Origin: Flavobacterium sp. ENC
Lineage (GTDB): Bacteria > Bacteroidota > Bacteroidia > Flavobacteriales > Flavobacteriaceae
Assembly: GCF_020991415.1 (NCBI RefSeq)
Contig: NZ_JAJMOY010000002.1
Coordinates: 620,001-684,000 of the forward strand
Length of the DNA: 64,000 nucleotides
Direction of reading: 5' to 3'
Part shown: positions 52,301-60,944 of the stretch, piece after piece
Layout of the letters: every line of letters begins with the position of its first letter
Position numbering within the stretch: position 1 is the first letter of the stretch
Position numbers and translations under genes: made by a program
The notes under the pieces: generated by a model
What the model was told of the DNA's origin: nothing
Database searches by the model: none
The model's input: the letters and a program-made list of their open reading frames with translations, nothing else

Positions 52301-52509
52301 ATACATTTTCAAATGAGTTGGTGCAAAAAATACACATAAGCTCTTTGCGTATGTATGTTAATGTCAGTAATCCTTTTGTTATTACAAATTATAAAGGAAT
52401 GGATCCGGAAGTGGGTTCATGGAATCCATTAGCAGCAGGAATTGATAATGGTTTTTATCCACAAGCCCGATCATTTACTTTGGGAATTAACGTAGGATTA
52501 ACTAAATAA
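49318..52509 (+). CDS. SusC-like TonB-dependent receptor
   Basis: This 1063-residue protein has a signal peptide, a carboxypeptidase-regulatory-like domain (ITGTVVEETEGKPLFGVNIN), the SusC signature DEVVVIGYGKSKRKDLTGAI, a plug domain (IRGLSSFGGSSPLYVIDGV) and a 22-strand beta-barrel ending in FTLGINVGL. It imports oligosaccharides through the outer membrane with TonB energy. It is the first gene of the locus main operon and is paired with susD 17 nt downstream. Box B is upstream. Confidence 0.96.
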   Translation: MNEKHVIQCFVKAKKLLRKYTLLVLFFSFSLASAQNSDVKITGTVVEETEGKPLFGVNINLKGAKTGVSTNLDGSFSIDAKIGETLVVSYLGYVNREVKITGSQLKISIKEDRKALDEVVVIGYGKSKRKDLTGAISSISGQDLMKTRPTTIDQALQGKVAGVVVQQTSGQPGGGVNIQIRGLSSFGGSSPLYVIDGVIIGQNFDGGNGTNPLSTINPSDIQSIDVLKDASATAIYGSQATNGVIVITTKRGSEGAPKITYEFSTGYQELIKQYPTMNLREYATFINDRAAVWGFDKRPEFANAQYLGEGTNWQDELFRKAPVVSHMLTLSGGNDKTQYLLSGSLFNQEGIALGSKFSRASIRLNLDNKTTDWLKIGTSLQLTHIDENVNSTGSNVIAEALAQTPDIPVKNPDGSYAGEESTEGWINKRVNPYALALVNKNNPKRNQLFANFYADIAFTKDLSFRNEVSGNFSFKTEDRYSPTYKFGLAERLVNDAYYSYSQDYFTTFRSFLTYAKVFKSKYNVNILAGHEAQLSQYEDVSAARRNFISNDITNIGSGDALTATNGGIKRESAQESYFGRVNFIYDDKYLFTANARADGTSKFAPENRWVTTYSGAFAWKLNNEKFLKGSKIVNELKLRAGYGLTNNQNAGNNANLTLLTSTQNGLSGNAQVTSNLGNPDLEWEKTEYSNVGMDASLFGWKLNLSVDVYNRLTDGLLIQIPLPLYSGTATGYSPGSIAAPFINVGTVRNRGIDLHLSSRNITRSGDDFNWTTDFTLSHNQNKVLKLNTDGATLPGFYGGEVVAQTRVGGSIGDFYGYKVDGIFATAKDFETHALPTDTNGAVLPITPNSGGVWYGDLKFKDLNGDGVITEKDRTYLGSPIPDFQLGLGNTFSYKGFDLNIFFSATLGNEVVNGMRITGENPLTHDTFLKSLNDHADLALINPNGSASDVNNVYVTNPNTTIIGLRNNDSNRNNRFSDKYVENGSFLRCKNMTMGYTFSNELVQKIHISSLRMYVNVSNPFVITNYKGMDPEVGSWNPLAAGIDNGFYPQARSFTLGINVGLTK

Positions 52510-52526
52510 AATTAAACTTAACAGAT

Positions 52527-54113
52527 ATGAAATCAATTTATAAAATAACTATTTTAACCCTGTTGGGAATACTGGTTTTGACTGGTTGCCAGGATGATTT
52601 TCTGGATCGTCCTGCACTGTCAGAGACAAACACTGAAAATTTTTATAAGACAAAACAAGAAATAAGGTTAGCTACGGCGGGACTTTATGGTGGTAAAGTA
52701 TGGGGGCAATGGCATAATCAGGCATATCTTCCATTAGGAGATATTTTAAGCGGAAACCTTCTTCTAGCATACCAGGGTACAGATCTGGTGCAGCTTAATA
52801 CTTTTACACTTTCAGGATCTAATGGACGTTTAACAACCGGCTGGACAGCACTATATATTATAGTGGCACACTGTAACAGCACAATTAAGGGTATTAATGA
52901 AAATACGCCGGCAACAATTGCTGCAGCAGATAAAAATGCCGGAATAGCAGAAGCAAGATTTATACGTGCCATGGCATACTATCATCTTGCAATGTTGTGG
53001 GGAGAAGTGCCAATTATTGAAGATAATACGAAGTTGATACAATCACCTTTGGTAAATAAAAATAAAACAGCAGATGTCTACCGATTTATTACTGAAGATT
53101 TAACCTTTGCTGCTGAAAATCTTCCTGCAACTGATGGAAAAGGCAGAGTAACCAGCTGGTCAGCGAAGGGAATGTTAAGTAAAGTATATTTAACTATGTC
53201 CGGATTAGGCCAGCTTGGAGGTGATCGTAATCAGGAATATTTAAACAAGGCAAAACTGTATGCAAAGGATGTAGTCGAAAACAGTGGTTTAGTTTTGCTT
53301 CCAAGTTATTATGATCTTTTTAAAACACAATTCAATGATAACCCTGAATCATTATTTGCATTGCAATGGTCTAGTATCTCTAGTGGATGGAATGAAGGCA
53401 ATCAATTGTTGACATACTCGCCAAGTAATGATATTAATCCACAAAAATCATCAGCCTGGGGATCTCCGTCACCTAGTTATGATCTGTATTTAGCTTATAC
53501 GAAGCAGGATTCTATAAGACGTAAAGCGAGTATTATGCTGACAGGTGACCATTATGCCGAATTAAATGCTGCTGGAGGTGGTTATACTGCCGGCGCACCA
53601 GGTATGAAAAAGCATATTATTGGTAATGAAGTAGATAATAATTCACCTGCAATGACACCTACATCCTCTATAGAGCATAATTCATTATTAAGATTGGCAG
53701 ATATTTATTTAATATATGCGGAGGCAATCCTTGGTAATGATGCATCTACAAGTAATCCTGATGCGTTATTGTATTTTAATAAGGTAAGAACACGTGCAGG
53801 TGTTGATCCGGTAACAGTACTTAATACAGATATTATTTTAAAAGAAAGAAGGGTTGAGTTTGCTTGTGAAGGACAATATTGGTATGATTTGGTAAGACTT
53901 TCTTATTATAATCCTCAAAAAGCAGTTGACCTTCTTAGTAATCAACAAAGAGTTCCATTTGATTATAATGCTGATACCGAAGTAGCTAAACCTAATGATC
54001 CTATTGGACCCATTTCTCCTGCTACCTTCTCCACTTTTACTTTACAGCTGCCTACAGTAGAGGTAATTGCTAATCCTAAATTGAACGAACCAGCAGTATC
54101 TTATTATAAATAG
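52527..54113 (+). CDS. SusD-like glycan-binding lipoprotein
   Basis: This 528-residue protein has a lipoprotein signal (LLGILVLTGCQDDF) and the RagB/SusD layout: TPR-like helices (NAGIAEARFIRAMAYYHLAMLWG) and the C-terminal RVEFACEGQYWYDLVRLSYYN. It caps the SusC barrel and binds incoming oligosaccharide. It is followed after 19 nt by the surface glycan-binding protein. Confidence 0.96.
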   Translation: MKSIYKITILTLLGILVLTGCQDDFLDRPALSETNTENFYKTKQEIRLATAGLYGGKVWGQWHNQAYLPLGDILSGNLLLAYQGTDLVQLNTFTLSGSNGRLTTGWTALYIIVAHCNSTIKGINENTPATIAAADKNAGIAEARFIRAMAYYHLAMLWGEVPIIEDNTKLIQSPLVNKNKTADVYRFITEDLTFAAENLPATDGKGRVTSWSAKGMLSKVYLTMSGLGQLGGDRNQEYLNKAKLYAKDVVENSGLVLLPSYYDLFKTQFNDNPESLFALQWSSISSGWNEGNQLLTYSPSNDINPQKSSAWGSPSPSYDLYLAYTKQDSIRRKASIMLTGDHYAELNAAGGGYTAGAPGMKKHIIGNEVDNNSPAMTPTSSIEHNSLLRLADIYLIYAEAILGNDASTSNPDALLYFNKVRTRAGVDPVTVLNTDIILKERRVEFACEGQYWYDLVRLSYYNPQKAVDLLSNQQRVPFDYNADTEVAKPNDPIGPISPATFSTFTLQLPTVEVIANPKLNEPAVSYYK

Positions 54114-54132
54114 TGATAAAAAATATATAATT

Positions 54133-55359
54133 ATGAAAAAATTATTAATTAATCGTGTTAATCATTTGTTTTTTTTTAGCATGATGCTGATTATTATAAT
54201 GCTAACATCTTGTAATAATGATGATGATTCAAATGGTACTCCTGTTATCACAGAAGTAAGGAATTATGCAGCCGCTCCTAATGATACTCTTGTAAATAAA
54301 TTGGTACCGGGTCAGTGGGTAGTCCTTAAAGGTTCAAATTTAAAAAATGCTGTTAAGATAACCTTCAATGGTGTAGCAGCTCAGTTCGATGGAGGATTAT
54401 TTTCGGATACTTATGCTGTTGTACAGATTCCGTTTGTAATTCCTTTTCCTTCAGTTCCTCAAAATCAATTAAATACTATTGAGGTGGCTAATGCAAGTGG
54501 TTCTACAATTTTCAATATTGATATCATTGCCGGACCACCTTCGCTTGCTGCTATTTCAAACGAAAATCCGGTTGAAGGTGAGATTGTTACTGTATTTGGA
54601 ACCAATTTATTCCTTATAAGCGAACTCAGTTTTGGAGGGGTGGCAATAACCGATTATATAACAAAAGATGATGGAACTGCAATTAGCTTTCCAGTTTCTA
54701 CTATTACAAGCGGACCCTTAAAAATAACTACAGCATCAGGTAAAATTCTTACAACATTTAATGTTAATGATCTTACGACAGGCATACTTTGCAATTTTGA
54801 TACTATCGGCAGTATGGCATGGGGTACATCGACTAGTAATAATGATCCCGATTTCCCCGGTAATCATGGATGGTATCCTATTTTAGACACTGGTATTCTT
54901 AATGCTGGTGACGGAGTCTGGTGGGGAAGCAGTCGAAGCATTAACATAGAAAATGGATCAGAATGGGTTTCAGCAACTGATTTAGATTTAGATATAGATC
55001 AATTTGTGCTTAAGTTTGAACTTAATGTTCCCGGAGATTGGAATGGCGTATCAATGTTTATTATTAGAGATTACAATTGGGATTTTTTAGCGCGTTTTGA
55101 GCCATGGAAACTTTCAGAAACTAAAACAGCTAATTTCACTACAAAAGGAAAATGGGTAACAGTAACAATTCCATTGACTGAATTTCGTACAAAAAAGGAT
55201 GGTATAGACGGCACGGGTAATTCGGCAACAAGTCTAGCTGAATTATTTGGTACAAAAAAGAAAACTATAAATTTCCTTACTATCAATACAACTGACAAAG
55301 CAACAGTAACTGGTCTTCGTGCAGGGATTGATAATATCAGGGTTGTGAAAATCAAATAA
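54133..55359 (+). CDS. Surface glycan-binding protein (SGBP-B, xyloglucan-type)
   Basis: This 408-residue lipoprotein (MLIIIMLTSCNND) has IPT/TIG-like immunoglobulin domains (VPGQWVVLKGSNLKNAVKIT, VEGEIVTVFGTNLFLISELS) and a C-terminal domain (about 220-408; WGTSTSNNDPDFPGNHGWY, aromatic GDGVWWGSSRSI) with the pattern of SGBP-B xyloglucan-binding proteins. It captures long glycan at the cell surface for the SusCD complex. The gene ends at a terminator and its position after susD is typical. Confidence 0.82.
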   Translation: MKKLLINRVNHLFFFSMMLIIIMLTSCNNDDDSNGTPVITEVRNYAAAPNDTLVNKLVPGQWVVLKGSNLKNAVKITFNGVAAQFDGGLFSDTYAVVQIPFVIPFPSVPQNQLNTIEVANASGSTIFNIDIIAGPPSLAAISNENPVEGEIVTVFGTNLFLISELSFGGVAITDYITKDDGTAISFPVSTITSGPLKITTASGKILTTFNVNDLTTGILCNFDTIGSMAWGTSTSNNDPDFPGNHGWYPILDTGILNAGDGVWWGSSRSINIENGSEWVSATDLDLDIDQFVLKFELNVPGDWNGVSMFIIRDYNWDFLARFEPWKLSETKTANFTTKGKWVTVTIPLTEFRTKKDGIDGTGNSATSLAELFGTKKKTINFLTINTTDKATVTGLRAGIDNIRVVKIK

Positions 55360-55402
55360 TCAAAATCTTTTAATTCAATAAACAAATTAAAAGGTAAAAA
55401 TA

Positions 55403-55448
55403 AAGACCTGCAGCCATTTCATGAAAGTTAAATTTTTCTGCAGGTCTT
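55403..55448 (+). terminator. Terminator between SGBP and GH5 genes
   Basis: An 11-bp stem AAGACCTGCAG / CTGCAGGTCTT enclosing a 24-nt loop. Full termination would stop the downstream GH5; partial termination would reduce it relative to susCD. Confidence 0.55.
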
Positions 55449-55481
55449 AAATAAAAAAATAGTAATTCTAAAAAAGAAAAA

Positions 55482-56948
55482 ATGAAACATAAACATTTTT
55501 ATAAAATTGTACTGCTGCTGATCATTACTGTATTTTCAGCATCTTGTTCTAAAGATGGGGATGAAGCTCCACAGCTAACGGTTTCAGCAAAAACGGTTTC
55601 TTTTGAACCGGACGGAGGTACATCAGAAGATATCACCATTGAAGCCAACAGTGCGTGGAGTGTTAGCAATTCGGCAGCATCATGGTTGCAATTAACCAAA
55701 ACAAGCGGCAGTAGTGGAGCTACTGTAACAAAATTTACAGCTTTAAGTAATGAAACCGGATTTACCCGCTCTATTGTGCTAACTATTGAAGCGGAAAATG
55801 GTCAGGCCAGAAGAATTACAATTATACAAAAAGGTAATTTATATCCAACCTATAATTTATCGCCTAAAGCTCCCGATGCAACCGATATGAGCAGTACAGC
55901 GATGCAATTGTCTGCAAAAATGCATTTGGGAATAAATTTTGGCAATACCATGGAAGCACCAACCGAAGCTGAGTGGGTGAATAGTAAAATTACCGAATCG
56001 TATGTGAAATTTGTAAAAGAATTAGGTTTCAATTCTGTAAGGATTCCATGTGGCTGGGTTTGGACCCATTTAAGCGATCCGACAAAAGCAAAAATTGACC
56101 CTGCGTGGCTTAACCGCGTGAGAGAAGTTGTTAAATTGTGTGTAGATAATGATATGTATGTAATACTAAATGCTCACGCGGATAATGGCTGGCTAGATAA
56201 TAATATCACTAAGGCAAAGCAAGAGTCCATTAATGCAATGCAAAAGGCGATTTGGGAACAGATTGCTACAACCATGCGTGATTTTGATGAGCACCTTATA
56301 TTTGCCGGTGCAAATGAACCTCCGGCTGAAAATGCCGAGCAGATGGCCATACTTAATAGTTACTACGAAACATTCATCAAGGCAGTTCGCGCTACCGGAG
56401 GCAAAAACAGTTACAGGGTGCTGGTGGTGCAGGGACCTAGAACTGATGCTTCTTTAACTTATGATCTGATGAATACGATGCCAACAGACAATATTCCCAA
56501 CAAATTGATGGTTGAGGTACATAACTACACACCTTCTTTATTTACGATAGTAACTGATGCAGATGTAAGTTGGGGTAAGATGATTTATTACTGGGGCGCT
56601 GGGAATCATTCTACTATTGAGCCGGAACGCAACGCCACTTTTGGAGAAGAGGATGTGATTGATTCTGAATTCCAAAAGATGAAACAAAAATTTGTTGATA
56701 AAGGTATCCCTGTAATGCTGGGCGAGTATGCAACATGGAGAAGAACTCCCGGTCTGGGCAAACCTGTTCCTAAGGATATGGATATGCACAACAAATCTGT
56801 GGATTATTGGTCATATTATGTAACGAAACAGGCCAAAGCGAATGGTATTGTGCCATTCTGGTGGGAGATAGGTTTTATGTTAGACAGAGCTAATAATAAG
56901 GTAAAAGACCAGGCTATGTTAGATGCCATCATTAAAGGAGGTAAGTAA
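55482..56948 (+). CDS. BACON-GH5 endoglucanase/xyloglucanase lipoprotein
   Basis: This 488-residue protein has a lipobox (VFSASCSKDG), a BACON domain at about 30-110 (VSFEPDGGTSEDITIEANSA) and a GH5 subfamily-4-like catalytic domain with acid/base Glu279 in GANEPP and nucleophile Glu415 in LGEYA. In the Bacteroides ovatus xyloglucan locus a BACON-GH5 protein on the surface makes the first cuts. Its signal peptide is nearly the same as that of the GH27 protein downstream. Confidence 0.88.
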   Translation: MKHKHFYKIVLLLIITVFSASCSKDGDEAPQLTVSAKTVSFEPDGGTSEDITIEANSAWSVSNSAASWLQLTKTSGSSGATVTKFTALSNETGFTRSIVLTIEAENGQARRITIIQKGNLYPTYNLSPKAPDATDMSSTAMQLSAKMHLGINFGNTMEAPTEAEWVNSKITESYVKFVKELGFNSVRIPCGWVWTHLSDPTKAKIDPAWLNRVREVVKLCVDNDMYVILNAHADNGWLDNNITKAKQESINAMQKAIWEQIATTMRDFDEHLIFAGANEPPAENAEQMAILNSYYETFIKAVRATGGKNSYRVLVVQGPRTDASLTYDLMNTMPTDNIPNKLMVEVHNYTPSLFTIVTDADVSWGKMIYYWGAGNHSTIEPERNATFGEEDVIDSEFQKMKQKFVDKGIPVMLGEYATWRRTPGLGKPVPKDMDMHNKSVDYWSYYVTKQAKANGIVPFWWEIGFMLDRANNKVKDQAMLDAIIKGGK

Positions 56949-57028
56949 AAAGTAAGACACTATAATTAAATAAAATACAGTTTTGCAGGTATCATGTATT
57001 GTTACCATTAAGCAGGCCTGAATTTAAA

Positions 57029-57058
57029 AAATCTGTGACTTTTAGAAGTCACAGATTT
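57029..57058 (+). terminator. Terminator after the GH5 gene
   Basis: A perfect 13-bp stem AAATCTGTGACTT / AAGTCACAGATTT with loop TTAG. It lies 80 nt after the stop and 65 nt before the GH27 start. Confidence 0.65.
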
Positions 57059-57122
57059 ATTTATAAAGAATTCTCAATGAAACAATGGATTTAAAATTTA
57101 TTGATTCTTAAAAAAACAAAAA

Positions 57123-59138
57123 ATGAAACTTAAACATTTTTATAAAATTATTTTACTGCTGATCGTTAGCGGTACTGTTTCCGCACAAACGGTTTGGTTA
57201 GATGAACTGGATCTCAGCGCAGCTTCACAGGGCTGGGGCATGCCTAAAAAAAACAGGACGGTTGATGACAACATTATGACCATCGCAGGCAAAACCTTTG
57301 AGCGTGGCTTCGGCACACACGCAGAAAGCTCTCTTTTTATTCAGCTCGATGGTAAGGCAAATTCGTTTACCGCACAGGTTGGTATTGATGATGAGGTGAA
57401 AGGGCGTCAGCCCGCCGTAGAGTTTATTGTATACGGCGATGGAGCGAAGCTTTGGGCCAGTGGTGTCATGCATGAAGATGATGCTGCCCGGCTGTGTAGT
57501 GTGAAACTTTCGGGTGTGAAACAGCTTGAGCTGCGGGTAACAGACGCAGGAGACGGTGGCAGCGATCATGCCAACTGGGCTGATGCCAAATTTGAGGCGG
57601 CAGGGGTATCAACTTTTGCTACTTTTTATCCTGTCCCAGATGAGCCCTACATTCTTACCCCTAAACCATCTGCAAAACCGAAGATCAATAGCGCAAGCGT
57701 TTTCGGTGTCCGTCCGGGATCTCCGTTTCAGTTCAGGATACCTGCCACCGGAGACCGTCCAATGACTTTTCAGGTTACCGGCTTGCCTCAGGGACTAAAG
57801 CTGGATCAAAAAACAGGATTTATCACCGGTAAGCTTGAAAAAGCCGGCACATATGTTATTCAGTTGAAGGCAAAGAATGCGAAAGGGATAGCCGAAAAAA
57901 GTTTACGTATTAGCTGTGGTGATAAAATTGCACTTACCCCGCCAATGGGCTGGAATAGCTGGAATTGTTTCGCTCATGAAGTTTCCGGTGAAAAAGTTAA
58001 GCGTGCTGCGGAAGCAATAGTGAAAACCGGACTTATAAATTACGGATGGAATTATATAAATATTGACGACTACTGGCAAAATAACCGCGATTCGACAGAT
58101 CCTTCCCTGCAAGGTAAGCTGCGTGACGAGGCTGGTACTATAGTTCCTAATAAAAGGTTTGGAGATATGAAAGCCCTGACAGACTATGTGCATGGTCTCG
58201 GTTTGAAGATTGGCATCTATTCAAGTCCTGGTCCGTGGACCTGTGGTGGCTGTGCCGGTAGTTATGGTCATGAGAAGCAGGATGCCGAAACCTATGCCAA
58301 ATGGGGGTTTGATTATCTGAAATACGATTGGTGCAGCTATGGGGGAGCGCTAAATGGACTACCTGATAACGACCCAAACAAAGTAATCTCCATCTCTTAC
58401 AATGGCGGTTATCAATTGTCTACCGCCGTCAAACCATACAAATTAATGGGAGAGTATATCCGTCAGCAGCCCCGTGACATTGTTTTCAGCCTGTGTCAGT
58501 ACGGAATGTCGGATGTTTGGAAATGGGGTGATTCGGTAGGAGGAAACAGCTGGCGTACAACGAATGATATATTGGACACCTGGTCCAACGTTAAAGCCAT
58601 TGCACTAGCGCAGGATCAGTCTGCAGCCTTCGCTAAACCCGGTAACTGGAACGATGCGGACATGCTGGTTGTAGGAACTGTCGGATGGGGTAACCTCCAT
58701 CCGACCAGGCTTAAACCAGATGAGCAGTATCTTCACGTCAGTCTGTGGAGTCTTTTCTCTACTCCGCTGCTACTGGGTTGTGATCTGGAAAAGCTGGATG
58801 ACTTTACCCTAAACTTATTGACAAACGACGAAGTAATTGCTGTGAATCAGGATGCTCTTGGCAAACAGGCTGCCTGTGTTCAGACTATCGGAGATTTACG
58901 CATTTATGTAAAAGAACTGGAGGATGGCAGTCGTGCAGTAGGCTTTTGCAATTTCGGTCTGGAGAAAGTGGATATCTCGTACAAGGAGCTGAAAAAGCTT
59001 GGTATTTCAGGAAAGCAAAAGGTGCGGGATTTATGGCGCCAAAAAGATATTACAACAATCGATTCAAACAACGAGGCTCTTTCGGTGAAGGTTCCGATGC
59101 ATGGAGTGGTGCTGTACAAATTAATACCGGTTAAATAG
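57123..59138 (+). CDS. NPCBM-GH27 alpha-galactosidase-like enzyme
   Basis: This 671-residue protein has a signal peptide, an NPCBM domain (about 22-150; ERGFGTHAESSLFI), an immunoglobulin-like putative Ig domain (about 190-260) and a GH27 (alpha/beta)8 barrel from PPMGWNSWNCF. Nucleophile Asp402 is in KYDWC and the acid/base in WNDADMLVVG. GH27 includes alpha-galactosidases and beta-L-arabinopyranosidases. In a xyloglucan context the latter, or a galactose trimming role, is possible. It begins 65 nt after a terminator, so may have its own promoter. Confidence 0.9.
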   Translation: MKLKHFYKIILLLIVSGTVSAQTVWLDELDLSAASQGWGMPKKNRTVDDNIMTIAGKTFERGFGTHAESSLFIQLDGKANSFTAQVGIDDEVKGRQPAVEFIVYGDGAKLWASGVMHEDDAARLCSVKLSGVKQLELRVTDAGDGGSDHANWADAKFEAAGVSTFATFYPVPDEPYILTPKPSAKPKINSASVFGVRPGSPFQFRIPATGDRPMTFQVTGLPQGLKLDQKTGFITGKLEKAGTYVIQLKAKNAKGIAEKSLRISCGDKIALTPPMGWNSWNCFAHEVSGEKVKRAAEAIVKTGLINYGWNYINIDDYWQNNRDSTDPSLQGKLRDEAGTIVPNKRFGDMKALTDYVHGLGLKIGIYSSPGPWTCGGCAGSYGHEKQDAETYAKWGFDYLKYDWCSYGGALNGLPDNDPNKVISISYNGGYQLSTAVKPYKLMGEYIRQQPRDIVFSLCQYGMSDVWKWGDSVGGNSWRTTNDILDTWSNVKAIALAQDQSAAFAKPGNWNDADMLVVGTVGWGNLHPTRLKPDEQYLHVSLWSLFSTPLLLGCDLEKLDDFTLNLLTNDEVIAVNQDALGKQAACVQTIGDLRIYVKELEDGSRAVGFCNFGLEKVDISYKELKKLGISGKQKVRDLWRQKDITTIDSNNEALSVKVPMHGVVLYKLIPVK

Positions 59139-59282
59139 TAAGATACGATTTCTTACCGGAGCTCGATTTTATAAGTAAAAAGGGTGCTGGGAATCGACGA
59201 AGAGACGCCAGTGATATGATAATTAATTAATTGAAATTGACCCTTAACGGGTATCCGTTTTTGGGATAAAATAAAAAAAAGC

Positions 59283-60815
59283 ATGTTTAGAAAAAAAGTA
59301 TTGTTAAGTACAGTCGCTGTTATGGCTTTTCTGGGAAGTCCAGAATTCGTGGAAGCTCAGACTAATACAGGTAAACCGAAAGTGGTTAAGGAAAACCTGG
59401 AAGAAAAATTCGCAAATGTTTCGCCGAAACTTACCTCGGATAATGCTAATCCGTTATTAGATTTTATGTTTACGGCCGACCCCACAGCGGTAGAATACAA
59501 TGGAAGAATTTATGTGTATGCCACAAATGATCATCAACAGTATGAGCACGCAGGAAAGGAAGGGAAAAATTCATACGAGCACATCCATACACTGGTCATG
59601 ATGTCTACCGATGATATGGTCAACTGGACTTATCATGGTCTCATAGATACAGCAAAGCTGGCACCGTGGAGTCAGAATTCCTGGGCACCTTCCATTACAT
59701 CCAGACTGGAGGCCGATGGTAAAACGCACTTCTACCTGTATTACTCCAATAGTGGTGTTGGTTCAGCAGTCCTTACTTCTACCTCTCCGGTTGGTCCGTG
59801 GAGTGACCCGTTGGGAAAGAATATAGTCGATCGCTCTGTCCCGGGAGTAGATTGCGAAGCTCCGTTTGATCCCGGAGTTGTAATTGACGACAAAGGTACA
59901 GGCTGGCTGGCTTTTGGAGGTGGAACGCCTAAAACGAAATATATGCCGGACAATTCCAGAATCGTCAAATTAGGAGCAGATATGATCAGTTTGGCGAGCA
60001 CTGTTGCTAACATACCCGCTCCTTATTTTTTCGAGGCCAGCGACCTTAACTTTATCAATGGAACCTGGGCCTACACTTATAATACAAGTTGGGAACAGCG
60101 TACTGAATGGCCTTATACAAATAAAGATAAACCAACCCAATGCAGCATGTCCTATATGACGACTAAAACACCATTAGATCCTGATAGCTGGACATATCGC
60201 GATAATTACTTTAAGAATACCGGCGACGTTAATGTGGGGCCTTTGACAAACAATCACACGCACCTGTTCAAGTTTAAGGACAAATATTATATTGCTTACC
60301 ATGCCATGTATTTACAGGATTATTTTGGCACTAAGGGAGGTTTTCGTAATGTGGGCATCGAAGAAATGCAGGTAGATGAAGAAAATGTGAATATCTCCAT
60401 GGGTAAAGCAACTTTTAAAGGGCCGTCACAAATTAATCCATTAAATCCATTTGTTCTTCAACAGGCAGAAACCACCGGAGGTACTTCGGGGCAGGTTCAG
60501 TTCGAAGCCGTTGGTGATGTGGGTAATATGGCTGCCAAAGGAAAAGCGGATAAGCAGTGTATAATGGTTCGAGGAGCCGATTTCAGCAAACAGCTTCCTG
60601 CCAAATTCGAGGCCAGGGTGAAGGGAAAAGGCAAAATTGATATTTATGTAAATAATCTTAAAGGTAAAGCTGTTGCTTCCCTTATTTGTGATGGGAAGGA
60701 ATGGACTACACTCTCAAAGAAAATAGAACAGAAAATAGATAAAGGAACAGGGAATATCTATTTTGTATTTAACGGAGAAGGTTTTTTGTTTGATGAATGG
60801 AAATTCACTTATTAA
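59283..60815 (+). CDS. GH43-family glycosidase with CBM6-like domain
   Basis: This 510-residue protein has a signal peptide (ending VEAQT) and a GH43 propeller: base Asp in FTADPTAVEYNG, middle Asp in APFDPGVVIDDKG, acid Glu in FFEASDLNF. The C-terminal 125 residues are CBM6-like (LQQAETTGGTSG, IYFVFNGEG). It is the third GH43 of the locus, of the arabinofuranosidase type by architecture. Confidence 0.9.
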   Translation: MFRKKVLLSTVAVMAFLGSPEFVEAQTNTGKPKVVKENLEEKFANVSPKLTSDNANPLLDFMFTADPTAVEYNGRIYVYATNDHQQYEHAGKEGKNSYEHIHTLVMMSTDDMVNWTYHGLIDTAKLAPWSQNSWAPSITSRLEADGKTHFYLYYSNSGVGSAVLTSTSPVGPWSDPLGKNIVDRSVPGVDCEAPFDPGVVIDDKGTGWLAFGGGTPKTKYMPDNSRIVKLGADMISLASTVANIPAPYFFEASDLNFINGTWAYTYNTSWEQRTEWPYTNKDKPTQCSMSYMTTKTPLDPDSWTYRDNYFKNTGDVNVGPLTNNHTHLFKFKDKYYIAYHAMYLQDYFGTKGGFRNVGIEEMQVDEENVNISMGKATFKGPSQINPLNPFVLQQAETTGGTSGQVQFEAVGDVGNMAAKGKADKQCIMVRGADFSKQLPAKFEARVKGKGKIDIYVNNLKGKAVASLICDGKEWTTLSKKIEQKIDKGTGNIYFVFNGEGFLFDEWKFTY

Positions 60816-60944
60816 TACCATTGTTGGTTTAACCAACGGCACTTAATTAGCCTCATGCTTAATTGTTGGTTGATAACAATAAGACCAATAGATCATAAAG
60901 GTTTTGAGTTCAGGATTCAGATGTACAATTAAAAAATATTAAAT

